A DNA stretch of 47,500 bases from Discostella pseudostelligera (taxonomy: Eukaryota > Bacillariophyta > Thalassiosirophyceae > Thalassiosirales > Thalassiosiraceae): NCBI GenBank assembly GCA_036940085.1, contig JALLBK010000050.1:1-47500 (forward strand), written 5' to 3'. Each line of letters starts with the position of its first letter. Within the stretch, counting starts at the first letter, position 1. Of the stretch, positions 1 to 11,156 are shown piece by piece. A model generated the notes under the pieces. That model did not search any database. It saw only the letters and a program-made list of their open reading frames with translations, and was not told the origin of the DNA. Position numbers and translations under genes: made by a program.

Positions 1-17
1 CACCATCACTCTCATCC

Positions 18-591
18 CTATCCATTGCCAGCGGCGCTCACTCTCGGTATGTCATTCAATTCAGTTAGCTTTCCAAGCTTTTCATTAAATTGCTCCACAC
101 GCTCACGGTGACTCATACTGAAAATAGAAAATAGAACATATATTGCCGCGCAGATGATAGACACAACGACGGAGGAAGACAAGCGTTAGAGATATAATTA
201 TTACGCGATGAATCACAATAATGCCACATACCGTCACGTACCTAACCACTTGCTCCAACTCTTTTCTCTCCCGTTGCTTTTTGAATTTGCGAGATCTTTT
301 TTCTGCAGCAGTTAGTTCTTCGTCATCACTGCTGCTGCTGTTGTTGTTGTTGTTGTTGTCATGAGTATTATTTGTCTTTGCTCGATGATCCTCATTGACG
401 CCGCCGACGCTGTCGTCGTCGTCAGGGTGGTACCGCCGCCCCCCAGCAGCACCAGCACTACCCGACGGCGTCGCTCCAGTCTCATCGCCTTTCCCGTGAT
501 GCTTTGAAGACTTCGACTTCTTCTTAGGTTTCTTCTTGTCTCCTTTGAGGCTGAGTTTGCCTCCGGTAAATGCGGCAGCAGACTTCGCCAT
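18..591 (-). CDS. FAM32A-like small basic protein, two exons
   Basis: Exons, read on the minus strand, are 591-242 and 117-18, separated by a 124-bp GT-AG intron; the join gives 149 aa. The start MAKSAAAF was chosen over an in-frame upstream Met because the family begins close to its LxLKG motif, seen here as GGKLSLKGDKK. A Lys/Ser-rich stretch and an acidic, Asn/Ser repeat-rich middle follow. The second exon supplies SHRERVEQFNEKL and ends in NDIPRVSAAG, matching the FAM32A C-terminus (NxxLxxLTxxxDIPKV). FAM32A is a small nuclear protein associated with catalytic-stage spliceosomes in human; that role is family knowledge, not shown here. Poly-Asn and poly-Ser tracts come from trinucleotide repeats. 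It is divergent from the polymerase gene, 218 bp away. Confidence 0.8.
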
Positions 592-809
592 GGTCAGTGT
601 CGATTGTAGAAGAGCGAAGAGAAGAGATGATTGTCGATCGATTACTCCAAATCCATACGTACGATACCGCCGCCGCCACGCCCACGCCATCCACACCTTC
701 GGCCATCGCCATCGGCAGCACTCGAGGAAATCGTACCATTATCGTACCATGGAATAATTTGGAATAGCCACCCGACAGATCAACTAGAGAGAGATAGAGA
801 GAGAGCACC

Positions 810-3800
810 ATGCCGTGGTACGAGCCTACCACTGGCGCACCCACGCCACTTGCAGTTGAAAGGAGCGACGAAGCCGAAGTCGACAATTATTTGGACGAAG
901 GTTGGAACTACCACCCCACCGACGACAGTCGAAATCGGCGCCACCAATCAACGCACAATGGCAATATCCGCGATCGTCTCACCTTGGACGGATTCCAACA
1001 CCAAGTGGAAAATCAACTATCTGGAATTTTTCCATTAGCTGACTTTTCGTCGTCTCTTGAATACACACGGCATACTTATCTTTCACGGTCGACTTATGCG
1101 GGCAATGACGACGAGCGAAAAGATCACCGAAACATCAATGGCAAAGGGACATCGCATAGCAAAGCTGCTCAGTTCTTCCATCCTCGGCCAGTTATGGCAT
1201 TGATGCCGTACAAGAAGGACTTCTTCAGCCCATTGACGTTACCCTCTGGAGGGCAGTTCGCAGATGTAGACGAGAATAGGGCATGCAATGACTCGATGTT
1301 TGGTAGCAATGCTGTAGGTAGCAACGCTGAATTGGTGGGATATGATAATAGAAGCAACCTCCCACGGCAGAATGCATTTCATAGACAATCTCAGTATACT
1401 TCTACCCAGCAACAACAACAGTATCAACAGCGAGAGCAAATCCAGGAACTACATCATCGACAGCAACAGCAAAGTCATCTTCAGCAAATGCCCGCAGATC
1501 ACAGTGGCAGTGACCGCATTGCCGGTAAAATCGCCGAGCCGAGCCAAAAGGCCAGCCACAATGAGCCAACTTCGAACTTGAAACCCAAGCAACTGAATAA
1601 TCTATTCGATAGTTTTGTCGCAAAGCCATCCAAAGATCCTTTCCATAAACCTCCGAGGCAATCAAAGTTGATTCAAGATTCGACAACAGGGGAGCTGGTT
1701 GCCAAATCGACTACTCCAGGTATCAATTCTTCGAAACACAGTGAGAAAATGAAAACGAAGTCTTGGGATGAATATGGTGGACGACCCATGGATGGTGCGG
1801 GCATGGGTAGCATCAACAATTCTTCGGAAGGCGATAAGGCTGCCAATGCTAAAAATAAGAAAAAGGACAAGAAGAAATCACGCCAGGATAAAAATCAGAA
1901 ACACCCGGAGAATTCTATGGACATTGGGGAACTTTTGCAAAGAGGTACGAAACGTTCGAGCAACCATTCGCAAGAGGATGACGGGGCTGGTAAGAGCAAG
2001 GACATTTCCAATGCAGCAAAGTCCAACCACGGGGCCAGTATCGAGACTGTCACGGAACTTGGTATCCCTTCCTACAATATGGAGGGCATGACCATGCCAA
2101 CTTCTACCGAATCTCCCGAAATATCAGAGACAGATTTTGACGGTATTGAACGAATGGAACTCCAAAATGCTGCCCAATGCATGGAAGGTCTACAGCAATT
2201 CTTGGCTTTAGTCGGGAGGCAGAAACATGTTGCATTTACGACATTATTTCTCGATCCGTACACGGGAAACTACTTCACGCCATCATCATGCTCCTCCAAT
2301 GATCAGAATGGTGGACAACGAAAGAAGAAAAAGCATGCTGGTACTACTAGCAATAAATATACGCTGAAAAATTCCGGGCAAGCATTTGAATGCACAACGC
2401 CGTTTTTGCCGACTAGTAAGAAATATTGCACACCAAAAGGTCCAGCATGTTCAGCTTGGAACTGCACATGTGACGATCAAATTCGAGGTATGAGGGCATC
2501 TGCGATATTGCTAGGCGCTATGTTTGTCTTCCAGAGTGGTGGTGGAGGAGATGGAATGAGCGAGGACGGTTCTTTGGACAGTGGATGGCAATGCTTCCTT
2601 CTACCCCTGGGACCAACGACCAATCAAGAGGAAGAAGTTGAATACGAACGTATGTCTACGTGGCCAACAATTCCATTTCAATGCGATGTTAGTCTTTCTG
2701 ATCGGTGGCATGCATTTGAAGCTCTGCTGCTCAACGGGAGCACGAAGCTGGTCACGTACAATGCAACCCTTTCGTTTCTACCTTTTTACTACCATTTGGA
2801 CAACGATGTGGCTCATCTCAACCACGCCAGCAGTTTGGCTTCATTTGCATCATGCATTGCAGGTTCTGATCTCGATGGGAGTAGTCAATACCAAAGATGC
2901 TCCCTCCGTTCTGTGTGGGACTTGCGACTCACATCCTGGATGCTTCGGCCTGAAGCCGACGACGCTACGCTTGAGTTTCGCAAGTTCCAAGAGGGCTTTG
3001 CTCATCTCGCGCGAGACCAAGGACAAAATCCAAAGTCGGAAATGCCGATCATTATGCAAGGGTTGACAGATGCGAGGAGTAACCTGGAGTTGATACACAC
3101 ATTATTCCCGATAATGAATGAACAACTAAGTAATGGCGGGTTACTTGACGCATTCGAATGCATTGAAACACCGGTTCAGTCTATTCTCGCGTCGATGGAA
3201 AGTCGTGGCATTGGGTTCTTTCCACATCGTATCAAGCGTATTGAAGTCCAGATCGAGTCAAGAATCGGGGAACTTGAAACCCAAAGCCGTTCCATCACGA
3301 ACGACCCTGAGTTTCTTCTTTCCAGCCCGCAGCAAGTTTCAAGTTTCCTCTTTGACATTCTCAAACTCCGAGTGCCGGATGGTATAATATCAAAGACGAA
3401 GTCAGGGTCGTCCCACAGATCGACGAGTGAAGAGGCTCTTCAAGGCATCAAATCGGATATGGTTTTGCGCACTGGATCATCTCCTCAAATGATTGACATA
3501 ATCCTCGAATTTCGACAACTCAATAAGTTGCTGACTACATTCGTTCGACCACTACCCAAAATTTGCAGGAGGGTTCCGTCAACTCGCAGTGTGACATCAA
3601 AGAGAAGTAAAAATGAGCCTTCACGAATTTATCCTCAGTGGATGCAAACGGCAGTACGGACCGGGAGATTATCCTGTCGGAAACCGAATTTACAACAAAT
3701 CCCTAAGGAAGGAGGTGAGTTTGTTCTCCAGTCTGACATGCTTACAACCCGCCAGTGACTGACTCCAAGTCGAATTTTTTTCTCAGCATTTGGTGTAGTC

Positions 3801-4790
3801 CCACGCGATGCATTCGCCACGAAGGACGACATGTGCCTTTTCGCTTGTGATTACAGTCAGAAGGAAGTGAGAATTCTTGCCCACATGAGCGGCGATGAGG
3901 CAATGATTGCACTCTTTAGAGGTGACCCCCGTGTGGATATCTACAGACAAATGTCAAGCGTTATTCTCAACAAACCTGCGGATGCAGTTACAGACAAGGA
4001 GCGTTCTCAATTCAAGCAAATCACTTTAGCAATACTTTACGGAATGAGTGCGAATCAAGTGTCGACGAAACTTTGCATTAGTAAAGTCAATGCTCAACAA
4101 TTGATGGTAGACTTCTTCCGGCGCTTCCGAGGAATAAAGACTTGGATGGACGCAACTAAGGCAGCCGCAAGGAGTAAATTGTGTGTCAAAACTATCGCGG
4201 GCCGTAAACGGTTTTTAGACGATATTAACTCGGATGACAATGCAAAACGAAGTCAGGCAGAGAGACAGGTAAGGGTCGTTAATTTTGGAAGACGGAAGCG
4301 TTTGATGTCGCTGTCGTCTGACTTCCTCTTGCACAGGCAATCAACACTGTAATCCAAGGTAGTGCCGCCGATATGATGAAAACAGCGATGATTCACCTGG
4401 CTACTAATCTAGAAAGGCTTTGGCCAGAAGAAACTACTCGCCCACGAATGCTGTGAGTACTAATATGTGCTTATTACAGTTCTTCACCTCAACATGCCAC
4501 ACCGCTCGCTGAGTACCTATCCCTCATAGTTTACAAATTCATGACGAGATGATTCTGGAGGTGCGGCTAAACGAGCGCGACATCAAACTTCTGAAAGACA
4601 TTGTAGTGAAAAGCTGCTGCAATGATTGCGAGCGATTCTTCGGACTCAAAGTCCCACTTCTATTGAATTGGTAAGTTGCCGGAGATTAGTGGCTTTGTTC
4701 GAGCATTGTGTTCTACTTCTAACGAGACTTGGTTTGGAACGGCCATGAAGCTCGGCAGGGAAGACTTGGGGGGCGATGAAGGAAATTTGA
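810..4790 (+). CDS. Family A DNA polymerase, POLN/POLQ type
   Basis: Exons 810-3714, 3787-4268, 4337-4452, 4530-4670 and 4751-4790 give 1227 aa. Residues 1 to about 480 are low-complexity (poly-Gln, Lys-rich, AT-hook-free). A degenerate 3'-5' exonuclease-like region follows. The C-terminal third is a clear palm/fingers: TGRLSCRKPNLQQIP, motif A DYSQKEVRI with the metal-binding Asp and the Glu, an O-helix with the spaced R, K and YG (KQITLAILYG), QGSAAD, and motif C QIHDEMILEV. The last exon was placed so that the protein ends SAGKTWGAMKEI, as vertebrate POLN does (SAGRSWG). No helicase domain is present, so it is POLN-like, or a POLQ polymerase half, rather than full POLQ. The expected role is translesion or end-joining synthesis in the nucleus. 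A GA-rich 5'UTR precedes the ATG. Confidence 0.87.
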
Positions 4791-5113
4791 CGCTGCTGGT
4801 TTATTCTCTGCATGGGAGATGATACTGCCATTTGGGCTCGTGACAAAGATGATATCACCGACGAGGAATATTCTACATACCAATCTGTCAATGTCGGAGT
4901 GTACTACTTGTTGCAATTTGTGTGCCTTTTCGGCGCAAGATGTAATGTTCATACTTTTATCAAAGATTACAATAACTTCTAATAGTTAACCCACATAACA
5001 AGTCCTAATCAAGATAACAGCGTCCAATTAATCAAACCTCTACAATTTATTGAACAGAGATGCGTTGGTGAAAATAGTGCTTGAAAGTGAAATCACATGA
5101 AGAACTGGAACTA
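4791..5113. other. Convergent intergenic region
   Basis: This 323-bp AT-rich stretch lies between two 3' ends (polymerase and repeat protein). It presumably holds both 3'UTRs and polyadenylation signals. I see no ORF with an ATG start and family resemblance, no tRNA-like fold and no repeat. Confidence 0.5.
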
Positions 5114-7732
5114 CTAACCTATCAGCATGTTTCCGTCGTGATCAGTTTTTGCACACAATGCTCCGCCAAAGTCTGAGGAATGCAGCAACAGATGAGGCAA
5201 ACGATTCAAGAAAGGTTACTGCGCTGCCGAATTAAAAATTCACTCACAAGGCACACATGGTTTATCGTTCCACTCCCTTCTGAAAGGATCACGAATTTTC
5301 TGGAATGTGTCGATTGCCGTGTGCGCTTCAGCTTTTTCCATGGACCACTTATCAAATGCCACTGTGCCATTGTCAACTCGGCGGAACGGGCTCATGTTCA
5401 TCTTACGTTCCAGAGCTATCAAAGCAACCTTTTTGTAAAGTTCAAACCCCGGAGCGTCCATTTCTAAACCAAGCCGTTTGTATGAGCACTTCGCGTCGAA
5501 TCGTTTCTTATCAATCGCCGATATCTGATCTGCGATATGCAAGGTAATATCCTTTACACAGGCTTCTGGCGGTGGGTCGAAGCGATCGCAAAATCTCGAC
5601 GCTGCCTTCTCAATACATTTGTTTGCTTTGCCATCCATTATTGGATGACACTCTTTCCGAGCAATTGGATCTACATCAGGGTTGTAGATGTCTATCGGGT
5701 ACTCATCACCAAAGTATTTCATTGACCCCAAATTCAAAAACTCCCAGGCCCGAGTCCGAGTGCAATTGAGGTTATCCGTCTTGTGGCAAAGTTCATCGAA
5801 AATTTCAACGTAAATCGGCTCTCGAACTATCGGGTGGTGATCCTTTGCAGCCAATTTGCCCCACTTTAGGAGGGCGTCAACGGGTTCTTCACCTTCAAGT
5901 ATAACAATATCCGGTAGCTTTCCCTCATAAACATGCATTGCTTTATCAATATCAGTGTCAGGCTCAACCAAAACAGCTTGCAATGCGGACACGAGTAATA
6001 CAATCAATGCTGTCACGACCACTCTTTGGGATGGATGCACTCTACCCCTAAGTCGAGGCATGCAAGCGACGGCATGAAGACTTACTAGAAAAAGAAAAAG
6101 GACGGATACACAAAACAATGGATGCTCCACCACCAATTTCACTGAATCTTCTTTCAGTAGCTCAGCCATTTTGCTTCCAAACGGCAAGGCGATAAATGTA
6201 GAACGAAATTTGACCCCAACAAATTGTCTCTTGCAAGTTTCGTTCCCAAACTTTTCATAATCTAGCTTTGTTATTTCAGTCTTCTGAAAAACAACTGCCC
6301 TGTTCCGCTGACATTCTACTTCTGGCTTTTTACAAATAGCATTGAACTCAACTATTTGATCGACTGCAGTCAGATTGTGGTGTGTTCGAATGCCGTAAAG
6401 AACATCAACGACCTCTTCGTCTTCCCAGATGACGAGTTGACCTGTCTCAATTCCACCCATTGTGAAGTTGGAGTCAAAGTGTTTCACAGCTTTGAGCCTT
6501 CTGCAATCGACATTAGGCTGATTACATACTTGATTTACCACGCTCTTCATATCCCATCCTTTCGCAAACAAGCCGTTGGAGGCGAAAAATCCGTAGATGT
6601 CATCAACAGGTTCATGACCCACCTTCAGCTCGAGCGTGTTTACGTAATCTCCACCAGGACCACTAATTGGAATGGAGTGGTAAACTGGTTCACGGCGTTT
6701 GCATACAACAAGCTCAGAATCACACACAGCGTTCATGATACTCTCCATATATCCGATGGCGAGATTGTTCTCCCGGCACCACTGATAAACTTTGTCTGCT
6801 GGCTCCTCATTTTCGTACACGATCAAAGTGTTGATGGTTGAGCCGTTACCATCGGTTATGCGTTGATTGTAGACCACCCCTACATTTCTTGTGCACATTA
6901 CTCGATTTAACCGACAGGCCTGGTTAAGCATGTAGTTCTTGAGAGCAATCTCGTCTAAGACCAACTTTGACTTCCTAATAAATCGAACCACGGCATCGAT
7001 CACCTCCTCGTGTTCAAATATTTCGATGTCGCCTTGGCTGCGACCATCTTGATCCTTAATGGCTTTTCGGAATACAACCGGTACCGACCTCGAACAAGTG
7101 ATAGATTTGCACACCTCATTGAGCACGTTTGCTCTGAATGCTCTGCGATCACCAACGTCTACCGATATTTTCTGAACGAATGAATCAATGGAATCAATAG
7201 GCTCGTCTCCATCCAAGACTTCAAGGACACCTAATGTCGAACCGTCATCCGTTGCGATATCATGAAACCAAACTCTAGGCTTTCTTCTTCGACAAGGCAC
7301 GAGTTCGCATAGCTTGGGTAGTAATGAATCAACAAGTCCGTTGAAGTGAGCGTCGATGGAATGTTCCTTGGCAAAGTTGTAGATCACATCGATGGGTTCA
7401 CTGCCATTGTCATCGAAAGTGAATGTTCCAGAGAATGATCCGTCGTCAAGGACGATGGATTGCGAATATAGTTGAGCAAATTCTCTCGAGTATGGTATCC
7501 CTGCTCGTTTCACCTCGTCGAAGATTGTCCGCCGAGCATCGTAATTCACACCGTAGGGCCGAAGTGTCGAGTAAATAATTTCCGAGGGCTCCTGTCCTTC
7601 GCGAATGACGACATTGGCTTGCCACTTCTTGTCAATATTAACCAACTTTTGGAAGACGATCGGAGGAGCATTGGCCACGATGCCTACACTTGCATCCAGA
7701 AAGGAGAACAATAGCAGTAGCGTCCTTTTCAT
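5114..7732 (-). CDS. Secreted/membrane protein with eight ~70-residue GxEPxDxxY repeats
   Basis: Exons, read on the minus strand, are 7732-5248 and 5172-5114 (75-bp intron), giving 847 aa. The N-terminus is a signal peptide (MKRTLLLLFSF...VANA). Seven consecutive repeats follow, each about 65-75 aa, with a core like V-x-E-G-x-E-P-x-D-x-I-Y-x-F and ending C-x(n)-V-x-C-x-R. Two hydrophobic segments (about residues 534-557 and 567-589) come next, then an eighth repeat (ILEGEEPVDALLKW) and a Cys-rich C-terminal region. The second exon adds FGGALCAKTDHDGNMLIG; donor, acceptor and phase all fit. I do not recognise the family by name. Regularly spaced Cys suggest disulphides in a luminal or extracellular domain. 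A catalytic activity cannot be inferred. Diatom cell-surface function is only a guess from the signal peptide. Confidence 0.75.
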
Positions 7733-7918
7733 TTTATTTCACTTTGTTTTGGCCCTTTCATGACCCGCAGGCGACGACGGTGAAGGCGGTGTGCTGCGTC
7801 AAGCTTCAGCTTCGGTTGGCGTCGACGTCAGGTTGACAATGGGACCTCGTGAGCTGCCACATTCCCAAATTAAAACTATAATCAATTTCAAAAATGACCA
7901 CAACTCAATAAACTCACC
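7733..7918. promoter_or_regulatory. Putative divergent promoter, repeat protein and small ORF
   Basis: This is the space between the start of the minus-strand repeat protein and a possible plus-strand small ORF. It contains an AT-rich block (ttcccaaattaaaactata) just upstream of the small ORF and no E2F-like or G-box core. Promoter function is inferred only from position. Confidence 0.3.
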
Positions 7919-8131
7919 ATGGACCTCCTCTTCCTCTTCCTCGCCTTCCTTCTCTTCTCTTCCTTTATCACAATCGGGTTCCTTTTATTCGCGCTTGCTG
8001 CGCACCAAAAGATACCCAATCGCCGCCGACCTCGTTACTGTCTCGTTCAGCGATGGGCGAACCGACGGGAGCTGAAGCTCGAGACTGCTCATGTTCATGT
8101 GAACCATAGAAATAAAAACTCAGCCTACTAA
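7919..8131 (+). CDS. Possible small membrane protein (70 aa), unknown
   Basis: An ATG in a good context (caccATGg) opens 70 codons. Residues 3-29 are a strong hydrophobic segment (LLFLFLAFLLF...LLFALAA), followed at once by a basic tail (KIPNRRRPRY, WANRR). The shape is a signal-anchored small protein. The position fits the alternating-strand layout of the window: 186 bp divergent from the repeat protein and 110 bp convergent with WDR55. I recognise no family. Pyrimidine-rich DNA readily encodes Leu/Phe/Ser runs by chance, so the ORF may be spurious. Confidence 0.33.
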   Translation: MDLLFLFLAFLLFSSFITIGFLLFALAAHQKIPNRRRPRYCLVQRWANRRELKLETAHVHVNHRNKNSAY

Positions 8132-8241
8132 GGTAAAACACAGGCGATTTCATGAGCAAGAATGGGAATGCTTACAGTCGATACTGAACCAATCCATGGA
8201 AAAATCACCTAACCTCTATCATTTCGTACGTATTCGGTAAT

Positions 8242-9945
8242 TCACAGATCGGAAAAGAACTCTTCGTTCTCCGACTTGAATATTTTGTCACGCTTCTGTG
8301 ACTTCTTGCCACCATCCTCGTTGGAATCATCATCTGAATCACTATCGTCACTATCCATTTCAGATTTATCACCGTAATCGTCGTCTTCGTCCATATCTTC
8401 CCAATCATCATCATCGTCACATGTACTGTTCGACTTGACTGCCATCCCCTCCTTGGATTTCGATACAGCCGCCATCTTCATTTCTTCCTCCTCATCGTCA
8501 TCATCGTCCCCATCATCCTCATTCAACAACGAAGCATCCCACAAACGAATGTACTCATCATGACTAACACTACCCACCATTTTTCTACCAGCACTCCATC
8601 CCAACCCCTCTACGGGGAAACCATCATGTCCACCCAACACTCCCAGTAGAGCATTGGGCAATAATTGCACTGCACGGACGAGTCCATCGGAACTTCCAGT
8701 TAACACTGTATCTTCATCAATTTTCAGTAGAGCATCAATGCTTTGGGGATGACCTGGGAACCGATCGGATATATCTGCCCATTGATTGTAGGAAAATAGA
8801 GATAATATACCCTGTTGTGAACCGACGAGTAGTTTTTGCGAATTCTTAAGTAACACCATGCTCAGTAGTTCATCTTCTTGATTGTCCGATTGGGTATATC
8901 CCGATTGTTCCCATTGTTTCTCTGTCCGGACCACAGCTGACGTTGGATTGTGTGGATCAATATCAGGCTGAATTACCGATCGTGGTGTGCCCTTGCGATT
9001 GACAAATCGAATGTCAAATACCGATAGTGTTCCATCGGCAGAGGATGCAAAGAGAGTGGAGCCATCATCATTGGTTACAAAGTCAGTCATGTAATCATGA
9101 TTGACTTTCCAGTGTTGGATGCATCCCGTGGGTATTTTCATGAGATTGTCAAATGGATTGTTGTTGTTGTTGTTGTTGTTGTTGCTGCTGCTGCTGCTCT
9201 TCTTAGTGGCGTTGCTACCTGCACCACACATTCTTGTATCCCAAAGACGAACAGTTCCAACATCATCACCAGTAACCAATGCAGGACCACAGGGAGAGGA
9301 ATGCGGAAGTTGATACAATTTGCTAATGCCCATGTTGTGTGCATTCTCAATGGACCAAAGTATTGGAGATTGTGAATTGGGATTATGAAAGTGATCGAGA
9401 CTGTTGCACGCAAGTTCTGAATCGAGACATCGAATCGATCCACCGTTGCATGCTGTGTAGAGATATTCACCCCCTCCTCCTGAATGCACGTTGATGCCAT
9501 TATTTGTCTCTTTGGAATTGAAATTATTGTTGTTGTCATGTGGGGAACGGGAGAAGAGGACACAACGACAGCTTGGACCTTGAGTGGCCTTGCCTACCAG
9601 CCCTGATTTTGACGATGATGTATCCTGGTCTAACTTGGCAAGCATTTGAGTATTGAGTTTGGACGGAGACACTTCCTTGGCAACGTAAATCGATGCTAAA
9701 ATAGTGTCTGCATCCTCATCGTCTAACATGTCATTGCCGTCATCATCATCGTCACTCGATTTTGCTTTGGCAACAGCTGCACTGGCAGCAGCGCCGCCGC
9801 TCCTGCTCGATGACGACTTGGCTATTAAATCATGAATCTCCACGGTCCCATCTACTAACCCAGCTGCCACAATATCTTTAGAGGGATGGAATGAAATGGA
9901 GAGAGGTTGTGACGAGCACTCGATCGGTTTGAGGGACGATACCAT
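8242..9945 (-). CDS. WDR55: WD40 protein WDR55 (yeast Jip5 homologue)
   Basis: Single exon, 567 aa. The start reads PLSISFHPSKDIVAAGLVDGTVEIHD, matching the WDR55 N-terminal blade (LAFHPxRDLLAAGLVDG). Further blades follow: ALVTGDDVGTVRLWDTR, YMTDFVTNDDGSTLFASSADGTLSVFD, KLLVGSQQGILSLFSYNQW, DRFPGHPQSIDALLKIDEDTVLTGSSDGLVRAVQLLPN and a last blade ending YIRLWD. The tail is acidic and ends NEEFFSDL, as in the family. Low-complexity inserts (poly-Asn, poly-Ser, acidic) lie between blades and lengthen it over the usual ~380 aa. WDR55/Jip5 is nucleolar and linked to pre-rRNA processing and 60S assembly. It is divergent from the Lys-rich gene across a GC-rich promoter with two E2F-like sites. Confidence 0.9.
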   Translation of the reverse strand: MVSSLKPIECSSQPLSISFHPSKDIVAAGLVDGTVEIHDLIAKSSSSRSGGAAASAAVAKAKSSDDDDDGNDMLDDEDADTILASIYVAKEVSPSKLNTQMLAKLDQDTSSSKSGLVGKATQGPSCRCVLFSRSPHDNNNNFNSKETNNGINVHSGGGGEYLYTACNGGSIRCLDSELACNSLDHFHNPNSQSPILWSIENAHNMGISKLYQLPHSSPCGPALVTGDDVGTVRLWDTRMCGAGSNATKKSSSSSNNNNNNNNNPFDNLMKIPTGCIQHWKVNHDYMTDFVTNDDGSTLFASSADGTLSVFDIRFVNRKGTPRSVIQPDIDPHNPTSAVVRTEKQWEQSGYTQSDNQEDELLSMVLLKNSQKLLVGSQQGILSLFSYNQWADISDRFPGHPQSIDALLKIDEDTVLTGSSDGLVRAVQLLPNALLGVLGGHDGFPVEGLGWSAGRKMVGSVSHDEYIRLWDASLLNEDDGDDDDDEEEEMKMAAVSKSKEGMAVKSNSTCDDDDDWEDMDEDDDYGDKSEMDSDDSDSDDDSNEDGGKKSQKRDKIFKSENEEFFSDL

Positions 9946-10177
9946 CTTGCAGGTGTTGGTGAATGGCGATGACGATTAATGAGGACGAAGGAGGGGCTGA
10001 TGGTGGTTATGTCTACTGTTTCCAATAGGCGTTGGAGAATGGAGATGGATGGTGGATACGGTTGAATTGAAGAGTTGAGATGGTGACGCGGCGGTGAACG
10101 TGTGATGAGTGGTTGTCGGCCTTCGGCGGGCGCGCGGTCGGCGGCCCGTCGGTCGGCGGCGGAAAGATACATTTTCT

Positions 10178-10273
10178 TCCCGCCATTTTCATGCCGGCAA
10201 GATGTCGTCATCATGTCGGTTGTGTGCTGTTGTGTGTCGGCTGCGATATTAGTGGAAAAATATGGCGGGAAGA
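10178..10273. promoter_or_regulatory. Two inverted E2F-like sites in a shared promoter
   Basis: Between the WDR55 start (9945, minus) and the Lys-rich gene (10479, plus) lie TTCCCGCCATTTT at about 10178 and ATGGCGGGAAGA at about 10262. They are the same core in opposite orientation, about 80 bp apart, and resemble the eukaryotic E2F/DP consensus TTTSSCGC. The rest of 9946-10478 is GC-rich with repeated CGGC/GTCGG words. Binding is inferred, not shown. Confidence 0.5.
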
Positions 10274-10478
10274 CATAGTCGGCGACATCCGTCATCGTGT
10301 CGGGCCGACATCCTGCAGGTCGCCGCCTCTTGCCGCCGCCGACCTCGCTCCGCCGACCGCCGACATTGCTTATCACCACAAATTTTCGCATGTGGCAGAC
10401 ACCACCCAGACCATGACCATGATGCCCGCCATCGGTTGATGCGCCGTCGCTCGCACCCAACTCCAACTAAACGATACC

Positions 10479-11156
10479 ATGGAAGAGCCGCCGAAGATCG
10501 AGCGGATCATATCCTCACAAGGAATATCCCTCTCCGACACCGCCTCAATATTAAACAAATATCTATCCTATATCGAGCATTACCAATACGGTGCTGCTGC
10601 GGCGTCGGCAGCCACCGATGCATTGCGTAGTCGATCACCGCCACCGCCATCCACAACCGAGGGAGGAGCATCCGACGATGATCCAAATGGCAATAATACA
10701 AAGAGAACACCTCACAATAAGAGTAGACAAGAACGAGAAGAGGAGGCATTGATTGCTCAGATGGTCGCGTCATCGTCGACATCGTCGACGGGAAGGATGG
10801 TATCCGATGATATATACGAACGGCTAAAATTAATTGCCCAATCGATATGTGCGGAGGTAGAAGGGAAACCCATGAGTGCTAGTCGAATGATGAACGGCAA
10901 TTCTTCAGTAGAGAATGGTAGTGGCGGCGGTGATGACACAGCGGACATGGACGATACAACGGGGGCGGATGATTTCTTAGCGGAATTGGACGAAGCAAAT
11001 CGGCTCGAACAGGAAGAGGAACAGAAGCGGCACGAGAAACTTCTACAACCACAAAATACAAGTCAGTTGAAGAAAGACAAAAAGAAGGAAAAGAAGGCAA
11101 AGAAGGCTGCGAAGAAAGCGAAGAAGGAGGCAAAACGAAAGTCAATGGAATCATAA
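10479..11156 (+). CDS. Unknown 225-aa protein with Lys-rich tail
   Basis: Single exon starting in a good context (accATGgaa). Residues 1-40 (MEEPPKIERIISSQGIS, LNKYLSYIEHY) look helical. A Ser/Thr/Pro-rich linker follows, then a helical stretch (SDDIYERLKLIAQSICAEVEGKP), an acidic segment (ADDFLAELDEANRLEQEEEQKRHEKLL) and about 30 residues dominated by Lys and Ala that look like a nuclear or nucleolar localisation signal. I do not recognise a family. Divergence from WDR55 across a shared promoter, with RRP6 immediately downstream on the same strand, is compatible with a ribosome-biogenesis role, but that is inference. Confidence 0.65.
   Translation: MEEPPKIERIISSQGISLSDTASILNKYLSYIEHYQYGAAAASAATDALRSRSPPPPSTTEGGASDDDPNGNNTKRTPHNKSRQEREEEALIAQMVASSSTSSTGRMVSDDIYERLKLIAQSICAEVEGKPMSASRMMNGNSSVENGSGGGDDTADMDDTTGADDFLAELDEANRLEQEEEQKRHEKLLQPQNTSQLKKDKKKEKKAKKAAKKAKKEAKRKSMES

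Noticed and set aside
631..1038. Plus-strand ORF overlapping the polymerase start
   Set aside because: Wrong frame relative to the polymerase, no motif, His/Pro/Arg-rich composition of a shadow of promoter and coding DNA.
9097..9563. Hydrophobic poly-Val/Leu/Ala ORFs opposite WDR55
   Set aside because: They are antisense readings of the trinucleotide repeats that code poly-Asn and poly-Ser in WDR55.
9855..10630. Several ORFs of 60-200 codons on both strands of the WDR55 promoter region
   Set aside because: GC-rich DNA gives Arg/Pro/His-rich frames by chance; they overlap the E2F-like sites and each other.
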